DNA of 64,000 bases from Bacteroidaceae bacterium (GTDB lineage: Bacteria > Bacteroidota > Bacteroidia > Bacteroidales > Bacteroidaceae), in assembly GCA_017542145.1 (NCBI GenBank), contig JAFXXQ010000046.1, forward strand, positions 121,635 through 185,634, in the 5' to 3' direction. The notes beneath the pieces were generated by a model. That model was not told the DNA's origin. It ran no database searches and was given only the letters and a program-made list of their open reading frames with translations. The position numbers and the translations under genes are program-made. This document shows, piece after piece, positions 54,011-63,848 of this stretch (positions are counted from its first letter, which is position 1; each line of letters opens with the position of its first letter).

Positions 54011-55630
54011 ATGAAATCATTCTGGCCTAAGGCGCTGGCCATTGTCTTCAGCGCATTGTGTATTTATATCGCCGTCATACTCGCCCGCAACTTCACGCCA
54101 CGCATAATCAATCTGCAGCGCACCGGCAAAATCGAAGGCCTGCTGAAGCTTGTGGAGAAGAACTACGTGGACACCGTCGACATCGAGGCGCTCATCGAAA
54201 AGGCCATGCCGCGGGTGCTGGCTGAACTGGACCCCCACTCCGTCTACATCCCCGCCAAGGACCTTGAGCAGACAAACAGCGAGCTGGCAGGCAGTTTCAG
54301 CGGCATCGGCATACAGTTCATGATACAGAGCGATACCATCTACGTGAGCAACATCATCCACGGGGGCCCAGCCGAAAAGGTCGGCATCTTCCCCGGCGAC
54401 CGCATCGTCACCATCGACGACAGCCTCTTCGTGGGCAAGAAACTGACCAACGAGAGCGCCATGAAACACCTCAAGGGCCCCAGCGGCACCACGGTGAACG
54501 TCGGCGTCAAGCGCGGCAGCGAGACAGAGCTCATCCCCTTCTCCATCGTCCGCGGCAACATCCCCGTCAAAAGCGTTGAGGCTGCCTACCTTATCAACGA
54601 AAAATGGGGGCTGCTCTATATCACCAAGTTCGGCGAAACCACCTACGCTGAGACACTCCTCGCCATCGTCACCCTGCTCCAAAAGGGCATGAAGGGCATC
54701 ATCATCGACCTCCGCGACAACACGGGGGGCTACATGGGTGCCACCATGCAGATGCTGAACGAGTTCCTCCCCAAGGGACAGACCATCGTCTATACGGAAG
54801 GCGAGCACTCGCCACGTCACGACTACAAAGCCGACGGCTCGGGTTCGTGCAAGGAACTTCCCATCGTCGTCCTCACCAACGAGAGGAGCGCCTCTGCCAG
54901 CGAGATTTTTGCCGGAGGCATTCAGGACAACGACCGCGGCACCATCGTCGGACGCCGCACCTTCGGCAAGGGGCTTGTCCAGCAGCCGTTTGAATTCTCC
55001 GACGGCTCTGCCGTACGCCTCACCGTGGCACGCTATCACACCCCCAGCGGACGCTGCATCCAAAAGCCCTATAGCAGCGGCGACGACGAGGACTACCTGC
55101 TCGACATCCTCACCCGCTACGAGCACGGCGAGTTCTTCTCCTCCGACAGCATCCGTCAGGACACCACAGAAACCTTCCGCACCCTCGGAGGACGCACCGT
55201 CTATGGCGGCGGAGGCATCATGCCAGACATCTTCGTGCCGCAGGACACCACGGGTTTCAACAACTACTACACCGCCCTCTCCCGCAGCGGACTGTTCCGT
55301 TCCTACACGTTCGACTATACTGACAAGAACCGCTCCACCCTCTCGAAATACGCTGACTATCCCTCGCTGCTCGGCTACCTGAAGTCATCCTCCGTCCTCG
55401 AGGGATTCTACAGCGCCGCCACCGGCAAGGGCGTCCGTACCCCCACAGCGGCCGAACGTGCAGAGGCTGAAAAGAACGTCGAGACCGTCGTCTATGGCAA
55501 CATCATCTACAACATGCTCGGCATGGACGCATACATCCAGTTCCTCAACAGCACCGACCCCGTTGTGCTCCGCGCGGTGGAAGTCCTTGAACGCGGCGAA
55601 AGCAAACCGGTGGTGAATTTCAGTAATTAG
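54011..55630 (+). CDS. S41 C-terminal processing peptidase
   Basis: Membrane-anchored periplasmic serine protease of 539 residues. One N-terminal membrane segment (KALAIVFSALCIYIAVILA); PDZ domain about 95-185 (GSFSGIGIQF, GGPAEKVGIFPGD); catalytic Ser295 in ERSASASEIF and Lys320 in RTFGKGLVQ with the usual 25-residue spacing. The region after 400 is a Bacteroidetes extension. 31 bases behind the dCMP deaminase gene. Confidence 0.93.
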   Translation: MKSFWPKALAIVFSALCIYIAVILARNFTPRIINLQRTGKIEGLLKLVEKNYVDTVDIEALIEKAMPRVLAELDPHSVYIPAKDLEQTNSELAGSFSGIGIQFMIQSDTIYVSNIIHGGPAEKVGIFPGDRIVTIDDSLFVGKKLTNESAMKHLKGPSGTTVNVGVKRGSETELIPFSIVRGNIPVKSVEAAYLINEKWGLLYITKFGETTYAETLLAIVTLLQKGMKGIIIDLRDNTGGYMGATMQMLNEFLPKGQTIVYTEGEHSPRHDYKADGSGSCKELPIVVLTNERSASASEIFAGGIQDNDRGTIVGRRTFGKGLVQQPFEFSDGSAVRLTVARYHTPSGRCIQKPYSSGDDEDYLLDILTRYEHGEFFSSDSIRQDTTETFRTLGGRTVYGGGGIMPDIFVPQDTTGFNNYYTALSRSGLFRSYTFDYTDKNRSTLSKYADYPSLLGYLKSSSVLEGFYSAATGKGVRTPTAAERAEAEKNVETVVYGNIIYNMLGMDAYIQFLNSTDPVVLRAVEVLERGESKPVVNFSN

Positions 55631-55673
55631 GAAGCAGGCAGTAGAGTGCATTTCCCATTATCCATTTCAGTAT

Positions 55674-56711
55674 ATGAAGATTCAATTCCAATGCGACTAT
55701 AACGAGGGAGCACACCCCCTCATCCTTCAGCGTCTTGCTGAAACCAACTATGTCCAGACGCCCGGCTATGGCGAGGACGAATTCTGTGCTCATGCCCGCG
55801 AGCTCATTCGTAGTGCCTGCAAAGCCCCCGAGGCCGATGTCCACTTCCTCGTGGGGGGCACGCAGACCAACGCCACCGTCATTGCCTCGGCTCTCCGTCC
55901 CCATCAGGGCGTAGTCTGCGCCGAAACGGGGCATATCAACGTCCACGAGACGGGAGCCGTGGAGCATACGGGCCACAAAGTGCTTGCCCTGCCCGCCACC
56001 GACGGGAAAATCACGGCTGCCCAAGTGGCAAATGCCTTGCAGGGGCATCACGACGACGTGAACTTCGAGCACATGGTTCAGCCGGGCATGGTCTACATCT
56101 CCCTCCCTACGGAATTTGGCACTATCTACTCGCTGGCAGAGCTCGCTGCCATCAGCGATGTTTGCAGGAAGTGGGCTGTCCCCCTGTTTGTGGATGGGGC
56201 CAGACTCGGCTACGGCCTGACGTCGCCCCGTTGCGATGTCACCCTCCCCGACCTTGCGCGTTTGGCTGACGTCTTCTACATTGGCGGCACCAAGCAGGGG
56301 GCACTTTTCGGCGAAGCCGTTGTCATTACTTCCGACACGCTCAAGAAAGACTTCCGCTACCACATCAAGCAAAACGGCGGCATGCTCGCCAAGGGACGTC
56401 TGCTGGGCATTCAGTTCGAAACGCTCTTTACCGACAACCTCTACTTCGACATGGCTGCCCACGCCATCCGTCTGGCACAGCGCATCCACGATGCCTTTGC
56501 CGCAAAGGGTATCCCCTTCCATGTCGACAGCCCCACGAACCAGCAATTCCCCATCCTTACGGAAAGCCAGCGCGCCGCCCTCGACCGCGATTTCGTGTCC
56601 GACTTCTGGTGCCGTCTCGATGAAGACCATTGCTGTGTCCGCTACTGCACCAGCTGGGCAACGAAGGACGAGGCCGTTGACCGCCTTGTTGCCGCCATCC
56701 AAAGTCTCTGA
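55674..56711 (+). CDS. Threonine aldolase-like PLP enzyme
   Basis: Fold-type I PLP enzyme of the low-specificity L-threonine aldolase family (threonine to glycine and acetaldehyde), 345 residues. PLP lysine K207 is in YIGGTKQGALFGE; FVDGARLGYGL carries the PLP-pairing Asp; FLVGGTQTNA binds the phosphate side. The start is close to YNEGAHPLIL, as in the family. In a series with recX and comF. Confidence 0.9.
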   Translation: MKIQFQCDYNEGAHPLILQRLAETNYVQTPGYGEDEFCAHARELIRSACKAPEADVHFLVGGTQTNATVIASALRPHQGVVCAETGHINVHETGAVEHTGHKVLALPATDGKITAAQVANALQGHHDDVNFEHMVQPGMVYISLPTEFGTIYSLAELAAISDVCRKWAVPLFVDGARLGYGLTSPRCDVTLPDLARLADVFYIGGTKQGALFGEAVVITSDTLKKDFRYHIKQNGGMLAKGRLLGIQFETLFTDNLYFDMAAHAIRLAQRIHDAFAAKGIPFHVDSPTNQQFPILTESQRAALDRDFVSDFWCRLDEDHCCVRYCTSWATKDEAVDRLVAAIQSL

Positions 56712-56739
56712 CCGTAGCCCATACTCCATTTTTCCTCGC

Positions 56740-57207
56740 ATGCCCTCTGCCGACGAAATCTTTAGCCGTCTCTCAGCCCGCTGCTCTACCGCCGAGCTAT
56801 GCCTGTCCGACATCCATAGGAAGCTGGATGCCACAGAACTCACGGACGAAGAGAAGGAGCGCATCATCCGTCGTCTGCTCGACGAGGGTTATGTAGACGA
56901 GGCACGTTATGCCCGTGCTTTCGTCCGCGACAAGTTCCGCTTCAGCGGCTGGGGAAGGGTGAAGATTGCCCAAGGCTTGCACGCCAAGCAGATTTCCTCG
57001 GCCGATATCCAGGAAGCCCTGAAGGAGATTGACGACGACGATTATCGCCGTGCCCTGCGCGATGCCATCGTGGCGAAACGCCGCACGCTACGGGGGGCAT
57101 CGGACTACGAGACAAACGCCAAGCTCATCCGCTTTGCCCAAAGCCGAGGCTACGAGATGGCTGTCATCCTGAAGGAAATAAAGGGCGATGGCATCGATTT
57201 GGACTGA
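56740..57207 (+). CDS. recX: Regulatory protein RecX
   Basis: RecA modulator of 155 residues built of three-helix repeats; RLLDEGYVDEARYARAFVRD and FSGWGRVKIAQGL are the family motifs. The ATG at 56740 is inside a longer open frame whose upstream part overlaps the aldolase gene in another frame. Its end overlaps the comF start by 20 bases. Confidence 0.9.
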   Translation: MPSADEIFSRLSARCSTAELCLSDIHRKLDATELTDEEKERIIRRLLDEGYVDEARYARAFVRDKFRFSGWGRVKIAQGLHAKQISSADIQEALKEIDDDDYRRALRDAIVAKRRTLRGASDYETNAKLIRFAQSRGYEMAVILKEIKGDGIDLD

Positions 57208-57886
57208 CATCGGGATGCTGCTGTCTCCCCGTTTCTGCAAAGTGTGCGGAAACAAACTTGGCAAAGGCGAACCACACATCTGCACCGCATGCCTGCGGCA
57301 GCTGCCGGCAACGCACTACGACCCCATGGCGCTGAATCCCGTCATGCAGCACTTTGTGGGGTTTCCCGCTGTGCAGCATGCCTCGGCTTTCTGTTTCTAT
57401 GCCCACGGCAACGACTTCGCCCAACTGATTACCCGATCCAAGTATTCCGACAAGCCCGAAGTCGGGCAGTATTTGGGACGCCTGGCTGCCCCGGAACTGG
57501 TCATAAGCGGCTTCTTCGAGGGTATTGACTGTCTGATACCCGTCCCCCTGTCACGTTGGAGGCGGTGGAAGCGGGGTTACAACCAGAGCGAATGGATAGC
57601 GCGTGGACTTGCCGAGGTTGCCCGACTACCCCTGAGGACAGGTGTTCTCGTACGCATCAAGCACAACGAAACGCAGACACACATGACTCGCGACGAGCGT
57701 TGGACGAATGTTCAGGGCATCTTTGCCGTCCGTCGTCCCGAGTGTCTTGCAGGACGGCATGTGCTAATCGTTGACGACGTCATCACGACCGGTGCCACCC
57801 TGATGTCGTGCGCCGAGACGCTTTCAAGCGCTGTCCCCGACATCCGCATCAGCATCTTCGCCCTGGCCGCTGCGCAAACCGCTTAA
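57188..57886 (+). CDS. comF: ComF-family phosphoribosyltransferase-like protein
   Basis: ComF-like protein of 232 residues: a four-cysteine zinc-finger-like N-terminus (FCKVCG, then CTAC) and a C-terminal phosphoribosyltransferase fold with the PRPP motif VLIVDDVITTGATL. ComF is tied to DNA uptake in some bacteria; the role in Bacteroidetes is unclear. An ATG at 57215, after the recX stop, is an alternative start. The 3' end overlaps prmC on the other strand by 63 bases. Confidence 0.88.
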   Translation: MASIWTDIGMLLSPRFCKVCGNKLGKGEPHICTACLRQLPATHYDPMALNPVMQHFVGFPAVQHASAFCFYAHGNDFAQLITRSKYSDKPEVGQYLGRLAAPELVISGFFEGIDCLIPVPLSRWRRWKRGYNQSEWIARGLAEVARLPLRTGVLVRIKHNETQTHMTRDERWTNVQGIFAVRRPECLAGRHVLIVDDVITTGATLMSCAETLSSAVPDIRISIFALAAAQTA

Positions 57887-58765
57887 TCCTCGTTTTCTGC
57901 CGATCACGATTCGGGGCTTGCCGTACATATCCTCCTTCAGCGCGACATCCCGGTATCCCCAAAGACGGAACAACGTGGCTGTCTCCCGGCCAAAGGCGCT
58001 GTTGATTTCCACAGCTATCCACCCCCCGTCGGCCAGCACCTCCGTCTGCCCCAGGCGTGCCAGCGCGCGGTAGAAGACGAGCGGGTCGTCGTCGGGCACG
58101 AACAGGGCTTTCTGCGGCTCCCATGCCGTCACGCGCTCGTCCATCGCCATCCGCTCACACTCCCTGACGTAGGGAGGGTTAGAGACGATGCACGCACACC
58201 CCTTCGGCAGTACCTCCAAGAGCAAGCTCTCCCCTTGCCCGCTTGCTGACAACACATCTGCACGGACGAACTGCACCCTCGCTCCTGCCCGCTCGGCATT
58301 GTCACGCGCCACGTCCAGCGCATCCTCCGAGACGTCGAGAGCCGTCACCTCGGCCTCCTTCAATGCCTTCGCCAGCGCAATCGCAATGCAGCCGCTCCCC
58401 GTACCCACGTCCAGGATGCGAACAGGCGACCTGTTGGCTTGCCGGGCCTTGCTCATCGTCTCCGCCACCAGTTCAGCCGTCTCGGGACGGGGAATCAGCA
58501 CCCGCCTGTCGACCTTCAGCTCCAGCCCCGCAAACGGCGCCGTGCCCAGCACATACTGCAGCGGCTCGCCCGCCTGCAAGCGTCGCACAGCCTGCGTGAG
58601 CCACGCCTGCTGCGGCTCGCTCAGCGTCACGGGCTCATCCAGATACACCGCCGCCGTGCCCAGCCCCAGCCCCTCGAGGCAGAGCGCCCTCACCACCGCG
58701 GGCAGCTCATCGCCGGCATATCGCCCACCCAGCGCCGCGCGCAACGATTCCTTCAGACGTTTCAT
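57824..58765 (-). CDS. prmC: Release factor glutamine methyltransferase
   Basis: Methylates the GGQ glutamine of peptide release factors. SAM motif VLDVGTGSG-type (ILDVGTGSGCIAIALA) and the catalytic NPPY (IVSNPPYV) are clear; helical N-terminal domain before. The ATG at 58765 gives 313 residues; an in-frame ATG at 58909 would add 48 residues not typical of the family. The C-terminus has an extra acidic tail (GQGEDADADVGDSA) that lies antisense to the end of comF, so the two genes overlap tail to tail. Confidence 0.9.
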   Translation of the reverse strand: MKRLKESLRAALGGRYAGDELPAVVRALCLEGLGLGTAAVYLDEPVTLSEPQQAWLTQAVRRLQAGEPLQYVLGTAPFAGLELKVDRRVLIPRPETAELVAETMSKARQANRSPVRILDVGTGSGCIAIALAKALKEAEVTALDVSEDALDVARDNAERAGARVQFVRADVLSASGQGESLLLEVLPKGCACIVSNPPYVRECERMAMDERVTAWEPQKALFVPDDDPLVFYRALARLGQTEVLADGGWIAVEINSAFGRETATLFRLWGYRDVALKEDMYGKPRIVIGRKRGLSGLRSGQGEDADADVGDSA

Positions 58766-58770
58766 CCCCG

Positions 58771-58778
58771 CGAAGGTA
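58771..58778 (-). promoter_or_regulatory. TACCTTCG next to the prmC start
   Basis: The same TACCTTCG variant as before the V-ATPase operon lies five bases upstream of the prmC ATG; a transcript from it would be nearly leaderless. May be chance. Confidence 0.3.
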
Positions 58779-59016
58779 CGGCAAACTTTCCACATTCGCA
58801 ACACCGCAGCCCCTCTTTCTGCGATTTTTTCGCGAAGATGTCGGAAAAAGTCCTGCACCCTGCCGGCTATCGAACGGGCATGTTTCAACGTAATCGGATA
58901 GGTATTCATTGCTTGATTTTTTAGATAGTCTGCTACTGTTCGGGGTCAGAAAGCCACGAGCGATGGGCGGCGGTGTGGGCCTTCGCGCTTGCCTCCCGTA
59001 CTTCCTTAATCCGATG

Positions 59017-59048
59017 CAAAGATAGTGATTTTTACAACAATAGCCAAA
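59017..59048 (-). promoter_or_regulatory. Promoter facing prmC
   Basis: Minus strand: TTTG (59045-59048), 20 bases, TATCTTTG (59017-59024). It would make a leader of about 245 bases before the ATG at 58765, or about 100 before the ATG at 58909. Confidence 0.7.
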
Positions 59049-59110
59049 TGTTTTCGCGGTTTTTTTGTTAAAAATGCCACGGAAATTCAACTTTTTTCAC
59101 AATAGTTAAT

Positions 59111-59280
59111 GCGTATCCTTGTATCCTGTATCCTTTGTATCCTTTTCCTTTCGCACGTGCGCGATATTATATATATGATATATGGAAATATATTATATAT
59201 ATCTTATATATAAATAATACTTATCTCTTTCCATATATAATACTGCGCGCGTGCAAAAGGGTGAGGATACAAGGATACGC
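59111..59280. repeat. Palindromic AT-core element B with inverted arms
   Basis: Left arm holds four GTATCCTT-type words (59111-59146); right arm has two copies of AAGGATAC-type words. GCGTATCCTTGTATCC (59111-59126) pairs perfectly with 59265-59280. The core (59153-59254) is, in reverse complement, closely similar to that of element A: GCGCGCAGTAT, ATATAT, GGAAAGAGAT, AT centre, TTTCCATATAT, CGCGC. Confidence 0.92.
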
Positions 59281-59325
59281 TTTAACATTTCCCCCCCAAG
59301 CCTCCCCACCCCCGCCGCGCCCGTC

Positions 59326-59409
59326 CTTCTATCGCATGCGAAGACCCTTCTGTCGCGTGCGAAAGCCCTTCTGTCGTGTGCGAAGGCCCTTCCGTCGCGT
59401 GCGCCCAGC
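59326..59409. repeat. 21-bp tandem array downstream of glgP
   Basis: CTTC(T/C)(A/G)TCGC(A/G)TGCGAA-type units start at 59326, 59347, 59368 and 59389, exactly 21 bases apart. TCGCATGCGA in the first unit is a perfect palindrome. The sequence is unrelated to the arrays at 8667 and 53276 but the period is the same. Confidence 0.9.
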
Positions 59410-59461
59410 CGCCTGCCGCCCTGAACTGGCCAAAGCCGACAAGCCGAAAGCTGGGTATAAC

Positions 59462-59493
59462 AAAAAAAAGAGGAGTGCCCGGGGCACTCCTCT
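59462..59493 (-). terminator. Terminator of glgP
   Basis: Minus strand: a 12-bp stem AGAGGAGTGCCC / GGGCACTCCTCT (59469-59493) followed by a run of eight T, 20 bases after the glgP stop. Confidence 0.92.
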
Positions 59494-59513
59494 GCTGTAT
59501 GACAACGGATGTC

Positions 59514-62075
59514 TTAGCTGAACCAGCGGACATAGCAGAAATCCTGCCGATGCACAAGGTCAGCATGCTTGGGATAGAGGCGGTAGGCCGTCTTGAAGGT
59601 ACCGGCATTGTTCATCTCGTGGATAGTCTCGAAGGTGTAGATATTGTTCTCGCGACGGACAAGGTTGAGCGGCTCCACCTTATAGATGTGCTCGACACCC
59701 TCGGCATCGGTAGTGACGGTGACAAGTTCGACACCCACGGCATCGTCAAGCCCCTTCTCGTCCAGCACAACCTGAATGGTGTGGCCCTTGCCGTTGTGGA
59801 TGCCCTCTTCCATCTCGTCGAAGCGGGTGCAGCTGATGACCTCGATGCCGTCCCAGCGCTGGGCAACGGTTTCTTTCCAGGCTGCCAGTTCGCGCGCCTT
59901 AGCGCCGTTTCCGGCACTCAGGTAGTGGAAGCGCTTCGCCAGCGGATTGTAGAAACGGGTGTAGTAGTCATCAAGCTGACGCTTCATGGTGTAGTGCGGG
60001 GCAATCTGGGCGATGCTGTTCTTCATCGTCTGCACCCAGCCTTCGCTGAATCCCTGCGGGCCACGACCGTAGTAGAGGGGCAGGATTTCATTCTCCAGCA
60101 TGCTGTAGATGGTGGCAGCATCAAGCTGATCCTGATAGTCCTGATTAGCGTAGGTACGGCGCTCCGTCAGAGCCCAGCCGGCACCCTCGCGATAGCCTTC
60201 GTACCACCAGCCATCCTTGACGGAGAAGTTGACGACGCCATTCATCAACGCCTTTTCGCCGCTGGTACCAGAGGCTTCCTGCGGACGGGTGGGTGTATTG
60301 AGCCAGATGTCAACACCGCTGACAAGACGACGGGCAAGATTCATATCATAGTTCTCAAGGAAGATAATCTTCCCGAGGAACTCAGGACGACGGCTGATGT
60401 CGATGATGCGCTTGATGAGTCCCTGCCCTGCTCCGTCGTGGGGATGAGCCTTGCCGGTGAAGATGAACTGCACGGGATAGTCGGGATTATTGACAATGCG
60501 AGACAGACGGTCGAGATCCGTGAAGAGCAGGTGAGCACGCTTGTAGGTGGCAAAACGGCGTCCGAAACCAATCAGCAGGGCGTTGGGGTTGATTTTGTTC
60601 ATCAGGCTGACGACGCGGCTGGGGTCGCCCTGATTGCGAAGCCAGGTAGCGCGGAATTCCTCGCGGATGAAATCGACGAGCTTGCGCTTCAGGCCCATGT
60701 GGGTGTTCCAGATTTCCTCGTCAGGTACGCGGTAGATGGCTTCCCAGATGGAGGCATTCGACTGATCGCCCATGAACGACTTGTCGAAGTACTTCTTATA
60801 GAGCGAGCGCCATTCGGTGGCCACCCATGTGGGGAAGTGGACGCCGTTGGTGACGTAGCCCACGTGATTTTCCTCGGGGAAATAACCCTTCCAGATGCCG
60901 CTGAACATTTTTTTGCTGACGTCGCCATGGATAAGGCTGACGCCGTTGACTTCGCCGCAGGTGTTGCAGGCAAAGGTGCTCATGCAGAAGCGTTCGCCGC
61001 CGTCGCCCGGATTGGTGCGCCCCATGTCCATAAGCTCGGGCCACGTGATGCCAAGCTGCTCGGCATAGCCGCTGAGATATTTGCCGAAGAGTCCTTCGTC
61101 GAAATAGTCGTGTCCGGCAGGCACGGGGGTGTGGACGGTGTAGAGGCCGCTGGCACGTACGAGCTCCATAGCCTCGTTGAATGAATAGCCTTCGCGACGA
61201 TATTCACAGAGACGATAGAGATTGCATAGTGCTGCATGACCCTCGTTGCAATGATAGACATCCTTTGAGATGCCCAGCTGACGCAGGGCAATCATACCGC
61301 CAATGCCGAGCAGGATTTCCTGCTTCAGACGATTTTCCCAGTCGCCTCCGTAAAGCTGCCACGTGATGGGACGGTCGTACTCGCTATTGAGTTCATTATC
61401 CGTATCAAGCAGGTAAAGGGGCACGCGGCCTACCTGAGCCTTCCAAACGTAGGCATAGACGTGGTAATTAATATAAGGTACATCCACCACCATGGGCTGT
61501 CCGTTCTTATCGAAGACACGTTCAACGGGAATCTGGGCGAAGTTGGTAGGCTCGTAGGTGGCAATCTGCTGGCCATCCATTGAAAGGCTCTGGGTGAAAT
61601 AGCCAAGTCGGTAGAGAAAACCGACGGCGCACATATCGACGTTGCTGTCGGAAGCCTCCTTAAGATAGTCACCTGCAAGGACGCCGAGACCGCCTGAATA
61701 GATATGGAGGCAAGCGTTCAAGCCGTACTCCATGCAGAAGTAGGCCACGCTGGGACGCTTGGCATCAGGCTTTTCAGACATATACTTTGTGAACTTATCC
61801 TGCACGCTCATCATCCGTCCGATGACCTCCTCGTCATTGGCGAGCTGGGCCATACGTTCAAAGCTGATGCGCTCCAACAATAGTACAGGATTCTTGCCGC
61901 TCTCTTTCCACAGTTCGGGATCGAGGCTTTTGAACAAATCGCGGGCTTCGGGATTCCATGCCCACCAGAGATTATGTGCCAGTTCGTTGAGGAACGTCAG
62001 TTTTTCGGGCAGACGGCTCTTCACCGTGATTTCTTTCCAGTTCGGAGTGTTTGAGTTGCTTGTCTGTAGTTTCAT
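59514..62075 (-). CDS. glgP: Alpha-glucan phosphorylase (GT35)
   Basis: Releases glucose 1-phosphate from glycogen or maltodextrin. 853 residues of the alpha-glucan phosphorylase subfamily: start with a conserved [19 protein letters not shown], then [20 protein letters not shown], and the PLP-lysine region [17 protein letters not shown]. It follows the glycogen synthase gene by 39 bases, so synthesis and breakdown enzymes share a transcript; a strong terminator follows. Confidence 0.95.
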   Translation of the reverse strand: MKLQTSNSNTPNWKEITVKSRLPEKLTFLNELAHNLWWAWNPEARDLFKSLDPELWKESGKNPVLLLERISFERMAQLANDEEVIGRMMSVQDKFTKYMSEKPDAKRPSVAYFCMEYGLNACLHIYSGGLGVLAGDYLKEASDSNVDMCAVGFLYRLGYFTQSLSMDGQQIATYEPTNFAQIPVERVFDKNGQPMVVDVPYINYHVYAYVWKAQVGRVPLYLLDTDNELNSEYDRPITWQLYGGDWENRLKQEILLGIGGMIALRQLGISKDVYHCNEGHAALCNLYRLCEYRREGYSFNEAMELVRASGLYTVHTPVPAGHDYFDEGLFGKYLSGYAEQLGITWPELMDMGRTNPGDGGERFCMSTFACNTCGEVNGVSLIHGDVSKKMFSGIWKGYFPEENHVGYVTNGVHFPTWVATEWRSLYKKYFDKSFMGDQSNASIWEAIYRVPDEEIWNTHMGLKRKLVDFIREEFRATWLRNQGDPSRVVSLMNKINPNALLIGFGRRFATYKRAHLLFTDLDRLSRIVNNPDYPVQFIFTGKAHPHDGAGQGLIKRIIDISRRPEFLGKIIFLENYDMNLARRLVSGVDIWLNTPTRPQEASGTSGEKALMNGVVNFSVKDGWWYEGYREGAGWALTERRTYANQDYQDQLDAATIYSMLENEILPLYYGRGPQGFSEGWVQTMKNSIAQIAPHYTMKRQLDDYYTRFYNPLAKRFHYLSAGNGAKARELAAWKETVAQRWDGIEVISCTRFDEMEEGIHNGKGHTIQVVLDEKGLDDAVGVELVTVTTDAEGVEHIYKVEPLNLVRRENNIYTFETIHEMNNAGTFKTAYRLYPKHADLVHRQDFCYVRWFS

Positions 62076-62114
62076 TTGTTTATCAAATAATATAATTTCT
62101 ATTTTTTATTTTTA

Positions 62115-63698
62115 TCATTTTATTGCCCGCAGCGCAAAATCGTACGCCTCGCGGTAGTAAGTGATGAATTCCTTCCAAAGCGCTTTTTTCGATAGAGCGG
62201 AAGCACTTGAACGCATGTTATTGACTCGCTCAGGCGGACATGCAGCAAAAGCGCTAATGAACGCAACTATCTGCTCAGCTGCATCGTTGAAATTGCTGTC
62301 CGTACGGTGGACAACTTCCACACCGAAATCCTTGTCGGCCATCAGCTTCGGGCTCGATTCACGTACGGATTTCACCCAAAGGCCAAATCCTGCCAAGTCG
62401 GTGGTGATGGTAGGCACATGGAAGGCAATACTCTCCAACGGCGTGTAGCCCCACGGCTCGTAGTACGACGGATAGATGCCGATGTCGTTGCCGATGAGCA
62501 GGTCGTAGTAGTTGAGGTTGAAAAGTCCGTCCTTGCCATCCAGGTAACAGGGAACAAAAATGATGTTTACCTTGTCCATCACCTCGGGCCACGCATGCCA
62601 ATGAGGAACGTTGATGAAGGCGATGACCTCGCGTTTCAATCCCCTTCGCTCACCCAAACGCCGGAGCGACTCCAACAGCAGGTCGAAACCCTTATTTCGG
62701 AACTCAAAACGCCCGCCTGTACCAATGATTAGAGCATCGTCGGAGAACGACTTGCCCAGCAGATGATTGGCTTTTTCAATCACACATTTGCGGGCAGCAC
62801 GACGACGTGACGTAAAGGCAGCTCCCTTTGGAACGAAATCGTCCTCAAAACCATTCATCAGTACCACGTCAGCAGGTTTCTCCAAAAGCTGCGCACATTC
62901 GCAGTTTGTTATCTCGCTTACCGTCGTAAAACAATCAGCACGATGGGCAGCCTGCTTTTCGACGCTATGCTTCGACTCCATATTTAGTTCCCTAGCCATT
63001 TGGTCGCCGAAATAACCCGGCATATAGTCGTAAAGAGGTTTATTGTTACCCGCAATACTACGTCCTATACTCGTTGCATGGGTAGTGAACACGGTAGCAA
63101 TCTCAGGAACAGCATGCTTTAGGAACATCATACCCAATGCCGTCATCCATTCATGAGCTTGATAGATAACACGAGGATTGTTCGAAGAACACGGATAATC
63201 CTGACGATTTTTCTGAATCACATTGTGATAGAAACTTTCCACCACCTGCGCAGCAGCGTATGAGAACATGCTCGCTTCGTCGTAATCGCCGTAGGCATGC
63301 AACGAATCCACGCCAAACAGCTCCCAAGCTTGAGCATAAATCTCATTCTTCTGTGCAAAAAAAGGATTGAAATCAACTAGTAAGGCCACAGGACTTCCCG
63401 GAATATTCCAGCGCCCAATTCTCACCTTAAGTCCTTCCTTTTTTGCTATCCGAAGCCAGTCGGCATAGAGAGTCGTGTCTTCTGTAAAAAGCGGATTCTC
63501 CTTCTCCTGCCAGAAATCCGGCCCAATAAAGATGAGATTCGGACAGACGGTTTCAAGTATGGTTTTAGCATGAGTGGACAACACCGTATAGATGCCGCCC
63601 ACTTTATTGCATACTTCCCAACTAACCTCAAAAACAAAATCGGGTTCTATATAGTTCTTCTTCAAGCTATTTCGAGTCACCATAACCTCTTTTTTCAT
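62115..63698 (-). CDS. Glycogen synthase (GT3, eukaryote-like type)
   Basis: Adds glucose from a nucleotide sugar to glycogen. It is the GT3 (Gys1-like) type found in Bacteroidetes rather than GT5 GlgA: FEVSWEVCNKVGGIYTVLST, YQAHEWMTALGMMFL, TTHATSIGRSIAGNN and YPSYYEPWGYTPLES (catalytic Glu region). From the ATG at 63698 it has 527 residues; ATGs at 63710 and 63749 lie at or before the likely transcript start. Confidence 0.94.
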   Translation of the reverse strand: MKKEVMVTRNSLKKNYIEPDFVFEVSWEVCNKVGGIYTVLSTHAKTILETVCPNLIFIGPDFWQEKENPLFTEDTTLYADWLRIAKKEGLKVRIGRWNIPGSPVALLVDFNPFFAQKNEIYAQAWELFGVDSLHAYGDYDEASMFSYAAAQVVESFYHNVIQKNRQDYPCSSNNPRVIYQAHEWMTALGMMFLKHAVPEIATVFTTHATSIGRSIAGNNKPLYDYMPGYFGDQMARELNMESKHSVEKQAAHRADCFTTVSEITNCECAQLLEKPADVVLMNGFEDDFVPKGAAFTSRRRAARKCVIEKANHLLGKSFSDDALIIGTGGRFEFRNKGFDLLLESLRRLGERRGLKREVIAFINVPHWHAWPEVMDKVNIIFVPCYLDGKDGLFNLNYYDLLIGNDIGIYPSYYEPWGYTPLESIAFHVPTITTDLAGFGLWVKSVRESSPKLMADKDFGVEVVHRTDSNFNDAAEQIVAFISAFAACPPERVNNMRSSASALSKKALWKEFITYYREAYDFALRAIK

Positions 63699-63720
63699 CA
63701 CTCTGCTCATTTTGCGGTGC

Positions 63721-63751
63721 AAAATTACTTGAAATCGCCCGAAATACAAAA
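63721..63751 (-). promoter_or_regulatory. Promoter of the glycogen synthase-phosphorylase operon
   Basis: Minus strand: TTTG (63748-63751), 19 bases, TAATTTTG (63721-63728). It argues for the start at 63698. Confidence 0.75.
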
Positions 63752-63794
63752 TTTTATTTTGAAAAAGAGAAAAAATTAACTACGCATGTACAAT

Positions 63795-63840
63795 CAAAAA
63801 AACGAAGCAGGGCTTCGGTCTTTCGACTGAAACCCTGCTC
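63795..63840 (-). terminator. Terminator of the rRNA operon
   Basis: Minus strand: GAGCAGGGTTTCAGTC, GAAA loop, GACCGAAGCCCTGCTTC (63804-63840) then a T run (63795-63801), just after the 5S gene. Confidence 0.9.
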
Positions 63841-63848
63841 CCACGTAA

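Larger units (their letters stand above)
58766..59513. other. Gene-free stretch between prmC and glgP
   Basis: 748 bases without a credible gene. It holds a minus-strand promoter (59017-59048), element B (59111-59280), a 21-bp array (59326-59409) and the glgP terminator (59462-59493). Confidence 0.7.

Noticed and set aside
59376..61184. 602-codon plus-strand frame over glgP
   Set aside because: Antisense shadow; runs through the glgP terminator and array.
63699..63749. Upstream start of glycogen synthase
   Set aside because: It lies at or upstream of the -7 element at 63721-63728.
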